From assembly GCA_963578605.1 (NCBI GenBank), contig CAUZEA010000005.1, forward strand, positions 1 to 64,000: a DNA stretch of 64,000 bases, written 5' to 3'. Shown here piece after piece: positions 43,503-52,868 of the stretch; positions within the stretch are counted from its first letter, which is position 1, and each line of letters starts with the position of its first letter. The position numbers were made by a program, and so were the translations under genes. The notes beneath the pieces were generated by a model. That model did no database searches. It was not told where the DNA came from and saw only the letters and a program-made list of their open reading frames with translations. This stretch comes from JAKVCB01 sp963578605 (GTDB lineage Bacteria; Planctomycetota; Planctomycetia; Pirellulales; Lacipirellulaceae).

Positions 43503-46500
43503 TCACTGTGGACCGTCCGGAATGCGAGGCAAAGGTACCTGGTAGGGTGACATGAGATAGCCGACCAGGTCACAGACTTCGTCAGGACTGAGCACATCGA
43601 GTTGACGATCAGGCATCATCGACAACTCCGATTCTCGTATTTCTTCGATTTCGTCCCGGGCAATCACGATCTGTTCGGTGGGCATCTGGAGGGTGAGTGT
43701 CCGTTCGGTTGGTGCAGTGATGATGCCGCTAAGGATACGGCCGTCCTCGAGCAAGACGATCGTCATGTGATAATTTTTGGAGACCGTCGCGCTGGGGTCG
43801 ATGATGTTCTCCAGCAGGTAATGCAAGTTGGACCGCTGTGCACCCGTCAGCTCTGGCCCGATCATTCCGCCGTGGCCAAACAACCTGTGGCAGCTGGCAC
43901 ACGATTTGTCGAACAAGGCACGGCCAGCCGACAGGTCAGCCGAAGTAAGACGCTGGGCCGTCAACGTTGACCGATGTTCGCCGATCTTGGCCACCTTGTC
44001 TGCCGAGATTTTCTTCAACTCCGGCCACAGTTTGTCGATCTCCATGCCAACCTGGCTGTTGCCAAACATCTGCATCTGGCGAATCTGAAATGCGGAGACG
44101 AGTTCGCGGTCGATCGTTCCCGCTGCAACTTCACTGAGCAACTCGCGTGCATAAGCGGGCCTTGATACCAACACGTTGATAACTTCGCTGCGGGCACCCG
44201 AGGGGATGCGGCGCATCTTTTCAATTAACCGCTTGGGAGTTCCCGGGTCATTGCAGGTCGACAGACCACGCACGACTTCAGCAGCCAGGTCACGATCTTC
44301 AAGCAGCTTGTGCAACTTGGGAACCAATCCTTCCACGCGACCAGCGACCAGGGTACGAATAGCAGCCCGGCGGGCGTCAAGATTGTGACCGTGGGTCGCG
44401 ATTCCCCAAAGCTCGTCTATGGCTCGGCCATCGCCGAAGACCAGCGAAAGTTCCCGCTCAAGCTGACGAATATTTTCGTCGGGGCTTTGCCTCAAACTCC
44501 GCGCGACATCTTTCCAGCCGCTGGGCATCGGCGCCTTTCGCCAGCCTTCGAGGGCCACCGACATCCCCTCAAGGATGTCGTGCTGGAACAGTATTGAGCG
44601 CTGGTCGCCGAGCAAGCTAACCAGCCTGGCGACCGCTTCTGGTTGTCGTTCGATTTCGTACGTCAGTCGCCGTGCGATGTGACGACGTACCAAGGGCAAT
44701 TGGCTCGACGAAGCAAGCTCGACGGCCTGTTCCGCCTGCCCGACAACGGCAGGCTCGGTGCCATACCAGACCATCAGCGGCAAAACGGGATCGTCGGCGA
44801 ATTGCTTGTGGTTTGAAATTGCCGAAGCCAGCCCGAGTCGCCCCTCGATTGGGATGTGATGCATCGCTGATGCCAGGTAGTTTAAAACCAAACCCGATGT
44901 TTCTCTGCTGGCGAGCCCTTCAAACGCGTCGCGGACCGGTGCGGACGGAGCCTCCTGATCGACCAGCAACTTGACAGCCCAGAGGCGGATATGTTCATTC
45001 GAATGGTTGAGTTGTTGTAACAGCCATTGTTCGCCCGCACCGCCTGTCACATAGAGGCACCACATGGCCCGCAACTTACGCGTGACGTCGTGGTGTGTTT
45101 CGAACATCTTCAACAACGCCGGGTGGATTTCGCCCATTTCCACAGCGGCGGCGTCTGTATCGGCAGCCACTCGTTCGTGAAGCAGCCGGCGGGCGTGGCG
45201 AACGTACCAGTCGTTCTTGTGCAGTTGGAGCTTGACCAACTGGGGGTTGGACAGACTGGATAAATCAATCCCAGCCACAGGGGCCGGTTTCGCATAAGCG
45301 ACTTTGTAGATTCGCCCCGAGGTACGGTGGATGCCGTCACTTTCATGGCACTCGCCAATGTCGGACCAGTCAGCGATGTAGACACCACCATCCGGGCCGT
45401 AGCAGAGTTCGATGCCACGAAACCACGGATCCTCCACCATCAGAAAATCGGCTGCGTGTTTGCCAACGTATCCGGAGCCGCGTCGCTGGAGCCGATCGTT
45501 GTTGATTCGGAAACCGTGAAAGTTGGCCGTAAACAACGTGCCGCGATATTTATCCGGCCAATTGTCACCCAGGTAGATCATCATGCCCGTATGAGCATGC
45601 CCACCACCTGCCTGGTCGGTAGTCCTGGTCCTGTCCTTGAGGTGGGTATCGTGCCACGCTTCGTTCGTGTCCCAGTGGAAGTGGTCGGCCGTCTGCTGGA
45701 TCAACTCGTAGGCGTGTGGGTTAAAATGTTCACCAAACATTCTCTCGTACAACGCGCCGGGGATCACGTGCCAGAGGTGACCAATCACGGTGTTGATGAA
45801 AAACATCTGGCCATGGTCATCCCAGTCCATGCCCCACGGATTGGTCGTACCTTGTGCCACGACTTCAAACGTTTTGCGCGTCGGATGAAATCGCCAGATA
45901 CCACAGTTGATCTTGGTACGTTCAATATGGGCCATTTCAGGCGGACCAACATGCGACGTCGCCGTTATCCCGTGTCGACCGTACAACCAGCCGTCCGGGC
46001 CCCAGCGTAACCCGTTCACAAAATTGTGGCCGATCGAATCTCCATTCCACCCGTCCAGCATCACCACCGGCTCACCATCGGGCACATCATCACAATCTCG
46101 ATCGGGAATAAACAGCAGATGTGGCGCACACAGGACCCACACTCCGCCAAAACCGACCTCCATGCTGGTCAACCTGCTCCCCTTGTCCCAAAACACTTTG
46201 CGATGGTCAAATTTTCCATCCCCATCGAGATCTTCCAAAATGACGATACGGTCACGCAGTTTCGTTTCGAAACGGACGGGCGCCTCGGCATAGGTGTAAT
46301 TTTCGGCAACCCATAACCGGCCACGGTCGTCCATCGCCAATGCTATCGGTTGCCGAACATCCGGCTCGGCAGCGAACAACGAAACGTGAAATCCTGGTGG
46401 TACCGTAATGCCCTGTAATGCTGTTTGCGGGGAAGTCAGACCCTCCCCCGGATCCTGCGTGTCGTACACGTCGGGAAAAGCATGGTCAGCGGCGGTGGCC

Positions 46501-46568
46501 AGCGAACAAAGCTGCAAGGTGAGCAGCGCCAAAACCACATGTCGCAGAAAAGTGTTACGGGACATCAT
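43503..46568 (-). CDS. PVC-type dehydrogenase with HEAT repeats and C-terminal haem domain
   Basis: This 1021-residue secreted protein has a signal peptide at about 1-27. Residues 50-420 are a six-bladed propeller of the glucose/sorbosone dehydrogenase type (VPPGFHVSLFAAEPDVRQP; GRLWVAENYTYAE; NGLRWGPDGWLYGRHG). Residues about 440-840 are HEAT-like helical repeats (LLQQLNHSNEHIRLWAVKLL). The last 150 residues are a PVC-type haem-binding domain with CASCHRLFG and GPELTGAQRSN. Such proteins are probable membrane-associated oxidoreductases passing electrons from an unknown alcohol or sugar. It is the third gene of the minus-strand set begun at 50683, with 97 bp between it and the DUF1501 gene. 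Confidence 0.87.
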   Translation of the reverse strand: MMSRNTFLRHVVLALLTLQLCSLATAADHAFPDVYDTQDPGEGLTSPQTALQGITVPPGFHVSLFAAEPDVRQPIALAMDDRGRLWVAENYTYAEAPVRFETKLRDRIVILEDLDGDGKFDHRKVFWDKGSRLTSMEVGFGGVWVLCAPHLLFIPDRDCDDVPDGEPVVMLDGWNGDSIGHNFVNGLRWGPDGWLYGRHGITATSHVGPPEMAHIERTKINCGIWRFHPTRKTFEVVAQGTTNPWGMDWDDHGQMFFINTVIGHLWHVIPGALYERMFGEHFNPHAYELIQQTADHFHWDTNEAWHDTHLKDRTRTTDQAGGGHAHTGMMIYLGDNWPDKYRGTLFTANFHGFRINNDRLQRRGSGYVGKHAADFLMVEDPWFRGIELCYGPDGGVYIADWSDIGECHESDGIHRTSGRIYKVAYAKPAPVAGIDLSSLSNPQLVKLQLHKNDWYVRHARRLLHERVAADTDAAAVEMGEIHPALLKMFETHHDVTRKLRAMWCLYVTGGAGEQWLLQQLNHSNEHIRLWAVKLLVDQEAPSAPVRDAFEGLASRETSGLVLNYLASAMHHIPIEGRLGLASAISNHKQFADDPVLPLMVWYGTEPAVVGQAEQAVELASSSQLPLVRRHIARRLTYEIERQPEAVARLVSLLGDQRSILFQHDILEGMSVALEGWRKAPMPSGWKDVARSLRQSPDENIRQLERELSLVFGDGRAIDELWGIATHGHNLDARRAAIRTLVAGRVEGLVPKLHKLLEDRDLAAEVVRGLSTCNDPGTPKRLIEKMRRIPSGARSEVINVLVSRPAYARELLSEVAAGTIDRELVSAFQIRQMQMFGNSQVGMEIDKLWPELKKISADKVAKIGEHRSTLTAQRLTSADLSAGRALFDKSCASCHRLFGHGGMIGPELTGAQRSNLHYLLENIIDPSATVSKNYHMTIVLLEDGRILSGIITAPTERTLTLQMPTEQIVIARDEIEEIRESELSMMPDRQLDVLSPDEVCDLVGYLMSPYQVPLPRIPDGPQ

Positions 46569-46665
46569 GGTACCGGCTGCTGCTTCACGAATGGATCTGT
46601 TGAAGGTTTCCGAGAATTGCTACCGGGGAAAACTGCTGGGACTGCTACCTGGCGCGATACGCTCC

Positions 46666-48090
46666 TTAGGCAAGCATCTCCCGCACAACGTGGCCTTCGA
46701 CATCGGTGAGCCGAAAGTCGCGGCCCTTGTGCCGGTAATTGAGCCGCTCGTGATCCAGGCCCAGCAGGTGAAGCATCGTGGCGTGCAGGTCATGCAAATG
46801 CACCTTGCCGTCAACCGCGCGAAAACCGTATTCGTCTGTCTCGCCGTGCGTCAATCCACCCTTTATGCCACCGCCGGCAAGCCAGGCAGAATAGCCCAAA
46901 TGGTTGTGGCCCCGGCCATACATTTCCGGACTGTCTTTACCCAGCGACGTATCTTGATCGAAAGAAGTACGACCAAACTCGCCAGTCCAAATGATGAGTG
47001 TCTCGTCCAGCAAGCCTCGCATCTTCAAATCGGCAATCAAGCCGGCAATCGGTTTGTCAGCCCCCCGACAATTGATGCGCAAACTCTGGCGGATTGAACT
47101 ATGGTGATCCCAGCCGACATCCGTGAGCTGTACGAACCGCACACCAGCCTCGACAAACCTGCGGGCTAACAAACACTGCTGACCAAAGGTTGCGGTCGCC
47201 TTGTCATCAATGCCGTACAGCCGCTCGGTCGCCCGTGACTCGCCCGCCAGGTCCATCAAAGCGGGAGCCTCTGTCTGCATGCGAAACGCCAGTTCCATCG
47301 ACTCGATCATGCCTTCTAGTTGGCTGTCGACCTTGGTGCGGGCGAGCAGGTCGTTGTTCATTGCTTCGACCAGCGCAAGTTGTTCCCGCTGCGCCGCAGC
47401 AGGCAAGTCAGAGCGGCCCAAGTATTTGATCGTCGGCACCGGGTCCTGCTTGCTCGTATGAATTCCCGTGCCTTGATGGATGGCCGGCAAATAAGAGCTT
47501 GCGTACAACTGCGGTCCGCCGATACTACCCATGATCGGGTTGATGGTAATAAAGCTGGGCAAATTACGATTCCGGGTGCCTAACCCGTAACTGACCCATG
47601 CACCCATCGAGGGATGCTCACCCTGGGTGTAACCGGTGTTCACCTGCAGCGTGGCTGGCGCATGCGCCGGGTTGTCGGTATACATGCCGTTGAGCAGGCA
47701 AATGTCGTCGACGAGTGCCCCGGTATGCGGCATCAGTTCGCTCCACCACATACCCGAATCACCGTGGCGGCTGATACCGGCCACCGGCTGAAGCAACTTG
47801 CTGTTCTGCATGCCGTCGGCGGTCATGCCCTCGGGGCGCGCAAACGGAATTGGCCCACCGTGCTCCTTGACCAGCCGAGGCTTGTACTGGAACAGGTCGA
47901 TCTGCGAAGGGCCACCCGCCATGAACAAGAAAATGACATGCTTCACCCGGGGCTTAAAATGCGGGGACCGTACCGCCAGAGAATTCGCGGCGACCTGTTG
48001 TTCGTTCAGCAGCGCCGCCAGCGCAACCGAGCCAAAACCGCAGGCAGAGCTGCGCAGGAAGTGACGGCGAGAATAGGAGTGACGGTTCAT
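46666..48090 (-). CDS. DUF1501 domain protein, Tat-exported
   Basis: I start at ATG 48090 (MNRHSYSRRHFLRSSACGFG), which places the twin-arginine motif SRRHFL near the N-terminus; the longer frame from 48108 has no better signal. The protein is 474 residues. Family marks are FLFMAGGPSQIDLFQYKP, NGMYTDNPAHAP, LTDVGWDHHSSIRQSLR, WTGEFGRTSF and GRGHNHLGYSAWLAGGGIK. It sits 79 bp after the DUF1549 gene and before the PVC dehydrogenase, all on the minus strand, so it is probably one operon. Confidence 0.9.
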   Translation of the reverse strand: MNRHSYSRRHFLRSSACGFGSVALAALLNEQQVAANSLAVRSPHFKPRVKHVIFLFMAGGPSQIDLFQYKPRLVKEHGGPIPFARPEGMTADGMQNSKLLQPVAGISRHGDSGMWWSELMPHTGALVDDICLLNGMYTDNPAHAPATLQVNTGYTQGEHPSMGAWVSYGLGTRNRNLPSFITINPIMGSIGGPQLYASSYLPAIHQGTGIHTSKQDPVPTIKYLGRSDLPAAAQREQLALVEAMNNDLLARTKVDSQLEGMIESMELAFRMQTEAPALMDLAGESRATERLYGIDDKATATFGQQCLLARRFVEAGVRFVQLTDVGWDHHSSIRQSLRINCRGADKPIAGLIADLKMRGLLDETLIIWTGEFGRTSFDQDTSLGKDSPEMYGRGHNHLGYSAWLAGGGIKGGLTHGETDEYGFRAVDGKVHLHDLHATMLHLLGLDHERLNYRHKGRDFRLTDVEGHVVREMLA

Positions 48091-48169
48091 GACAGTCAGT
48101 TTAAACACTCAAGCTGTAACCGGTACACACGTATTGTACTCGATGGGAGTACCGGTGCGATCTACCAAG

Positions 48170-50683
48170 TTAAAACCTCATTAAAAATTCGTTCGAAGCA
48201 AATACGGCGTGGCACAACATGCCCCACGCCTCTTCATCAGCCACACCCTGCGTGGTTAACCGAGCCAGTGTTTCGAGTGTCCCGCGAATTTCTTCGTCAC
48301 TGGCGGGGCGACTCAGTGCCAGCAGATACAGGCTGCGGACACGATCTTCGCCGGAAGTTTCGTGCTGCTGCGCTAGCCGCCGAGCGGTTATTTTTCCCTG
48401 CTCGATCAAGAATGGCGAGTTCATCAAATACAATGACTGCGTGGGAGCAATCGTCTGCGGACGGGCACCCGTGATGACCGAGGACAATGCGGCATCGAAG
48501 AGCATCAGCCCATCCGTCCACGGAAGCCGGATGCGGTAGATCGGCCAATACACCGTACGACGGTTGGCGACGTGTGGCGACGGGAGCAGCTTCCCTTCCA
48601 GGCTGACAAACTCCTCGATCGGCCCGGAAATCCAACTCGCCAGCGGCAGTGACGATCCACCTCGACCCGGATCAAGCTGGCCGCTGACCAACAGGATCGT
48701 GTCGCGGATCGCTTCGGCTTCCAGTCGGCGGCGATTCATCCGCCACAACAGTTGATTGGTGGGATCCGCCTGATGAGACCGTTCGTCATGCAGACTGGCC
48801 ATGCGGTACGTGCGGCTCAAGACCAATTGGCGAACCACGGTTTTGACCGACCAGCCCTGCTCCATGAACCCGAGGGCGAGGAAATCGAGTAGTTCCGGAT
48901 GAGACGGCTTCTCGCCACGGATGCCGAAGTTGTCGACCGACGGGACGATCCCGGTGCCGAAAACGTGGTGCCAAATGCGGTTGACGACAACCCGCGCCGT
49001 CAGTGGACCCGTTACGGAGTTTGGATCGGTCATTACCTGAGCCAGTTCCAGTCGACCACCCATCTGTTCAGGAATTTGTAAGGGACCTTCTGGCAGCAAC
49101 ACCTGGAGGAAACCACGTGGAACCTCCCTGCCGAGCTGATGGGCATTACCGCGGATCCTGATTTGCGCGTTGGTTGCAGTGACATCTTTGGCGCCAAAGA
49201 TGTAAGGGTGTTCCGGAGCGTTGGCTTTGCAGTGATCTTTCCAGGTGCTTTCGGCCGACTCGAGTTTCCCCGTGGCGGACGTTTGCTGCTGGTCAAGTTC
49301 AGCCAATTCGGATTCGACATCCTGTGAGGTTCCCGCGGAGCGAAGCTCGCTTAAACGCCGATCGAGTTCGGCGATTTCTTCCTTGTACCTGGTAATTTCG
49401 CTTTCGAGCTCTGCCTGGCGAACCTCGTACACGGCCATCGCCTGCTGGTACGTCGCCCGCTGGGCGGCAGACTCTGGCAGCGGCACGCGGACCGTGGCGC
49501 TGCGCGTTTTCGATTTCCCCAGAAACCCGTCAATCACCTGCAGGTTTTGGAAAATGCCCGCCATCGCATAATAGTCATCCTGCGATACGGGATCGAACTT
49601 GTGATCGTGACACCGCGCGCACTGCATCGTCAGACCCAAGAAAACCTGTCCCACTTTGCCAACCTGGTTGTCGATAATGTCCCAGCGAAGCTGTTCCTTG
49701 AACATGTTCTGCTCTTGAATCGGCCCCTGGGCAAGAAAGGCGGTTGCCACAATTTGCGCAGCGCGACTCTGGTCGTTTTCAGCAGTCAACAAGTCACCGG
49801 CAATCTGCTCCCGCACAAACTGATCAAACGGCTTGTCCTCATTGAAGGAGGCAATGACATAATCGCGATACCGCCAGGCGTTCTTGTCCGGCAAATTTCC
49901 ATCGAGTCCGATCGTGTCGGCGTATTGGGTCAGGTCGAGCCAGTGCCGGCCCCAGCGGTCGCCAAAGGCCGGCGAGGTGATCAGCCGATCGACCAGCACT
50001 TCGTACGCCTGCGGTGATTCGGCTTTGACAAACGCTTCGATCTCCCCCGGTGAAGGTGGCAGGCCGGTCAAGTCAAAGCAGAGGCGTCGCAGCAGGGTGT
50101 AGCGATCTGCCTCAACCGCGGGATCCAGCCCCGCTGCTTCCAATCGGAACAGAATAAAGCGGTCAATGTCGCCCAGGGGCCACGCACCATTCTGTACAGA
50201 GGGAATGCGTGGCATGGTCGGCAGCTGGAAGGCCCAGTGACGACGGCCCGCTTCCAAATCGATACCCTTGCTCAATGTGGGCGTCGAGCTCACGCCATCC
50301 CTGGGATCTGGTGAGCCGGCTTGAATCCATTTCACGAAGTCGGCTACAATGTGGTCGGACAATTTGCCCTTGGGCGGCATCTCGAGGCCTTCATAGCGAA
50401 TCGCTTCGACCAGCTGGCTGGACTCGATATCGCCTGGCACCACCGCCGGACCGGTTTCACCACCTTTGCGGATGCCGGCCCGGGTGTCGAGTTGCAATTC
50501 GCCCTTTAGCTTGCCCGCTTTCTGTGCCTCTGCCGAATGGCACGCGTAGCAGTGTTCCACCAGTACCGGGCGTATCCTGTTCTCAAAGAATTCGAGCGCC
50601 TTTTCATCAGCCGGCGGTTCAGCACGCACCGCTACCGCCGATAGCCACAACAGGCTGAAAAAAATGACGACTAACCAGCGCAC
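48170..50683 (-). CDS. PSCyt1-DUF1549-DUF1553 protein
   Basis: A GTG start at 50683 is supported by GGGAGG five bases upstream, the best ribosome-binding site in the window. The 837-residue product has a signal peptide (VVIFFSLLWLSAVAVRA), PSCyt1 at about 30-115 with CYACHS, DUF1549 at about 165-395 with CARCHDHKFDPV, a predicted coiled coil at about 410-480 (ESEITRYKEEIAELDRRLSE), and DUF1553 at about 560-815. It is first of three genes with the DUF1501 protein and the PVC dehydrogenase. It is shorter than the other two copies because it lacks the extra beta-domains. Confidence 0.9.
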   Translation of the reverse strand: MRWLVVIFFSLLWLSAVAVRAEPPADEKALEFFENRIRPVLVEHCYACHSAEAQKAGKLKGELQLDTRAGIRKGGETGPAVVPGDIESSQLVEAIRYEGLEMPPKGKLSDHIVADFVKWIQAGSPDPRDGVSSTPTLSKGIDLEAGRRHWAFQLPTMPRIPSVQNGAWPLGDIDRFILFRLEAAGLDPAVEADRYTLLRRLCFDLTGLPPSPGEIEAFVKAESPQAYEVLVDRLITSPAFGDRWGRHWLDLTQYADTIGLDGNLPDKNAWRYRDYVIASFNEDKPFDQFVREQIAGDLLTAENDQSRAAQIVATAFLAQGPIQEQNMFKEQLRWDIIDNQVGKVGQVFLGLTMQCARCHDHKFDPVSQDDYYAMAGIFQNLQVIDGFLGKSKTRSATVRVPLPESAAQRATYQQAMAVYEVRQAELESEITRYKEEIAELDRRLSELRSAGTSQDVESELAELDQQQTSATGKLESAESTWKDHCKANAPEHPYIFGAKDVTATNAQIRIRGNAHQLGREVPRGFLQVLLPEGPLQIPEQMGGRLELAQVMTDPNSVTGPLTARVVVNRIWHHVFGTGIVPSVDNFGIRGEKPSHPELLDFLALGFMEQGWSVKTVVRQLVLSRTYRMASLHDERSHQADPTNQLLWRMNRRRLEAEAIRDTILLVSGQLDPGRGGSSLPLASWISGPIEEFVSLEGKLLPSPHVANRRTVYWPIYRIRLPWTDGLMLFDAALSSVITGARPQTIAPTQSLYLMNSPFLIEQGKITARRLAQQHETSGEDRVRSLYLLALSRPASDEEIRGTLETLARLTTQGVADEEAWGMLCHAVFASNEFLMRF

Positions 50684-51019
50684 GAAGACCTCCCGTTCGT
50701 CAAAACCTATTGAGCCAGGAACGGGTGCAAACCATCATCCATGCAGTATAACACGGTTATTAACACAAACCCATCTTTACGACCTTGATCGAAACTGGCG
50801 GCCCGATCGGGTGACACGTACCGTCAGTTGCCGTGCCCGATGGCCAATGATCCCGCTTGGGTGCCATCCCGGCCAGCCAACGCGACAGGGCACCGACCAT
50901 TGGTCGCCAGGCCGAGATTTGACACCTGTTCCAAGCGATCTTATGCTCACCTGTACTCATCAAAACAAGCAAGATGCACGTAGTAAAACGCCCGTCGGTT
51001 CTTCAGGAATCATCCTACG
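50684..51019. other. Intergenic between divergent genes, no gene seen
   Basis: These 336 bases separate the GTG of the DUF1549 gene and the ATG at 51020, which face away from each other, so promoters for both should lie here. I could not place them, and no RNA gene or repeat is apparent. Confidence 0.4.
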
Positions 51020-52012
51020 ATGATCAAGCATTCGATCAAAGACGGAATCATCTCGATAGAAACCGACGCTCTGCATGCGAAAGTCCAAACCAAGGGGTAC
51101 GTGTCGGGCGTGGCTGCGGGTTCGTTGGTTGATAAGAAAACGGGTGCACGCGATTTAGGCTACGGGCTCAGCATTGCCGATTTTCTGCTGGAGCCCGCCG
51201 ATCCCTGCGAACCTATTGCGAAAGAACAATACCATTACGACCGCGACACCGCCGACTACACCGATATCTACAATCCCCATGGAACGATTCCGAAACGCTA
51301 CGTCGAGGGCCCTCAGATTTGCACGCAGGCGAAGAAACTCGAATGTAAAATCACCGAAGGTGCCGGCTTTTTGAGTCTCCGCCAAGGGTACACGTGGCAC
51401 AAGCCGTATGGCAATTACAAAGCCGGCTCCCGGTGGGAGCAGCTCTTGGTGTTCCCGGAAAAGTCGCGTTACTTCTTCAGCACCGATCGCGTCACGACTG
51501 TCAACAAATGCAAGAGCCAGTTCCTGCGTATCGACATGCCGGGCCATCTCAACCATCAGCGCGGCGATAATTTTGAACACGTCTATCTGAGTTACGCGGA
51601 TGCGATGCTGCCATGCACGGAATTTGACTTTGACTTTGGCCCCCATGAGCAGAACCTTTACCAGCGCGGCAAGCAGAAAATGTCCAACCACTTCATTCGC
51701 GCATACCAGGTGAAGCTCCAAGGCAAGCCGGGCCCGTGGTTGGCCGGCATTACGTTGCACCCGCCAGACGTGTACGAGGCGTGGTGCCACCAGCGAGGAT
51801 ACATCTGCATGATCCAGGAAATAGGGGGCTGGGCAACCGAACCGGGCGACACATTCGGCGCGGCGTATGTCGTCGGCTGGTTCGACGACCTCAAAGAAAT
51901 GGAAGCGGCCAGCCAGGCCCACCACGGCTGGAGCGGCCTTGCACTCACCGGGCCAACAGGTTCACCGACAGGCTTCGCCGGCGTGCAACAAGAGGAACTG
52001 ACGCCCATCTGA
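51020..52012 (+). CDS. Planctomycete protein of unknown function
   Basis: The frame encodes 330 residues without a signal peptide or transmembrane helix, rich in aromatic residues and mostly beta by appearance. Features include SGVAAGSLVDKKTGARDLGYG near the front, RYFFSTDRVTTVNKCKSQFL in the middle, LSYADAMLPCTEFDFDFG, and a C-terminal GRASP of Trp and His (VYEAWCHQRGYICMIQEIGG; AYVVGWFDDLKEMEAA). The style recalls sugar-mutarotase or heparinase-II-like beta-sandwich proteins and the first half of the protein at 36373, but I do not recognise the family. Its position before the tRNA genes gives no further hint. Confidence 0.6.
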   Translation: MIKHSIKDGIISIETDALHAKVQTKGYVSGVAAGSLVDKKTGARDLGYGLSIADFLLEPADPCEPIAKEQYHYDRDTADYTDIYNPHGTIPKRYVEGPQICTQAKKLECKITEGAGFLSLRQGYTWHKPYGNYKAGSRWEQLLVFPEKSRYFFSTDRVTTVNKCKSQFLRIDMPGHLNHQRGDNFEHVYLSYADAMLPCTEFDFDFGPHEQNLYQRGKQKMSNHFIRAYQVKLQGKPGPWLAGITLHPPDVYEAWCHQRGYICMIQEIGGWATEPGDTFGAAYVVGWFDDLKEMEAASQAHHGWSGLALTGPTGSPTGFAGVQQEELTPI

Positions 52013-52351
52013 AACCGGCTGTAATTACGAAAACAGGCGTTTCGGAAAATACGACCCGGTGGCCTGGGGCGCCATCGCCACGGCGTAGAGGTGAGAGAGG
52101 GTCCATCCCGCTCAAGAAACGGACGAAGCGGTCGACTCGCCAAGAATTCCTGAAACCACCCGTGGCCGTAGGCAGTTTCCCCCACCCCGCACTATCCTCC
52201 CGGACTCCGTTATCGGACCAAACTCAACGACACTCAACAACCGCACGAACCTCAAACCATGATCCATGTCACGGCAACCTTCCCTGAGGTGATCCAGGGC
52301 CATCTAGCCGACTGGCGGGAGGGGAACTATACTTCACCCCTACGCCAAATT
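52013..52351. other. Intergenic, no gene seen
   Basis: There is no convincing frame, repeat or RNA in these bases before the tRNA-Leu gene. The promoter of the tRNA pair should lie in the last 100 bases. Confidence 0.4.
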
Positions 52352-52435
<84 letters not shown>

Positions 52436-52522
52436 TACATCCTGTAGGACTCGCCAGAACCGGGCTTCGGGCTGCAGACAGCAATCCTTGCCTCCGTGAA
52501 AGTGACTCTGGCGAACGAGTGG

Positions 52523-52595
<73 letters not shown>

Positions 52596-52868
52596 TTTTT
52601 CTGACGTGACTATTGCGAAGACTGCAGCTGACAATGCATTAAAAGTGAGCTCCCAGTCCTTTCATGGATCCACCGTTCCACAGGGTGATCCTCGCGCTAG
52701 CACCAAGGTCAAGGTGTAGGGACCTCGATTTTTCCACACCGACAACCGCCTGCAGCCGATTCATCACACAAGCTTTGATGAGCGATGAGGATACCTTACA
52801 ATACTTAAACGCCTCTTCGGGTCCCGCAACATTGAAGTTGGATGAGGCAGGTCGGATTCTGGACTAGC

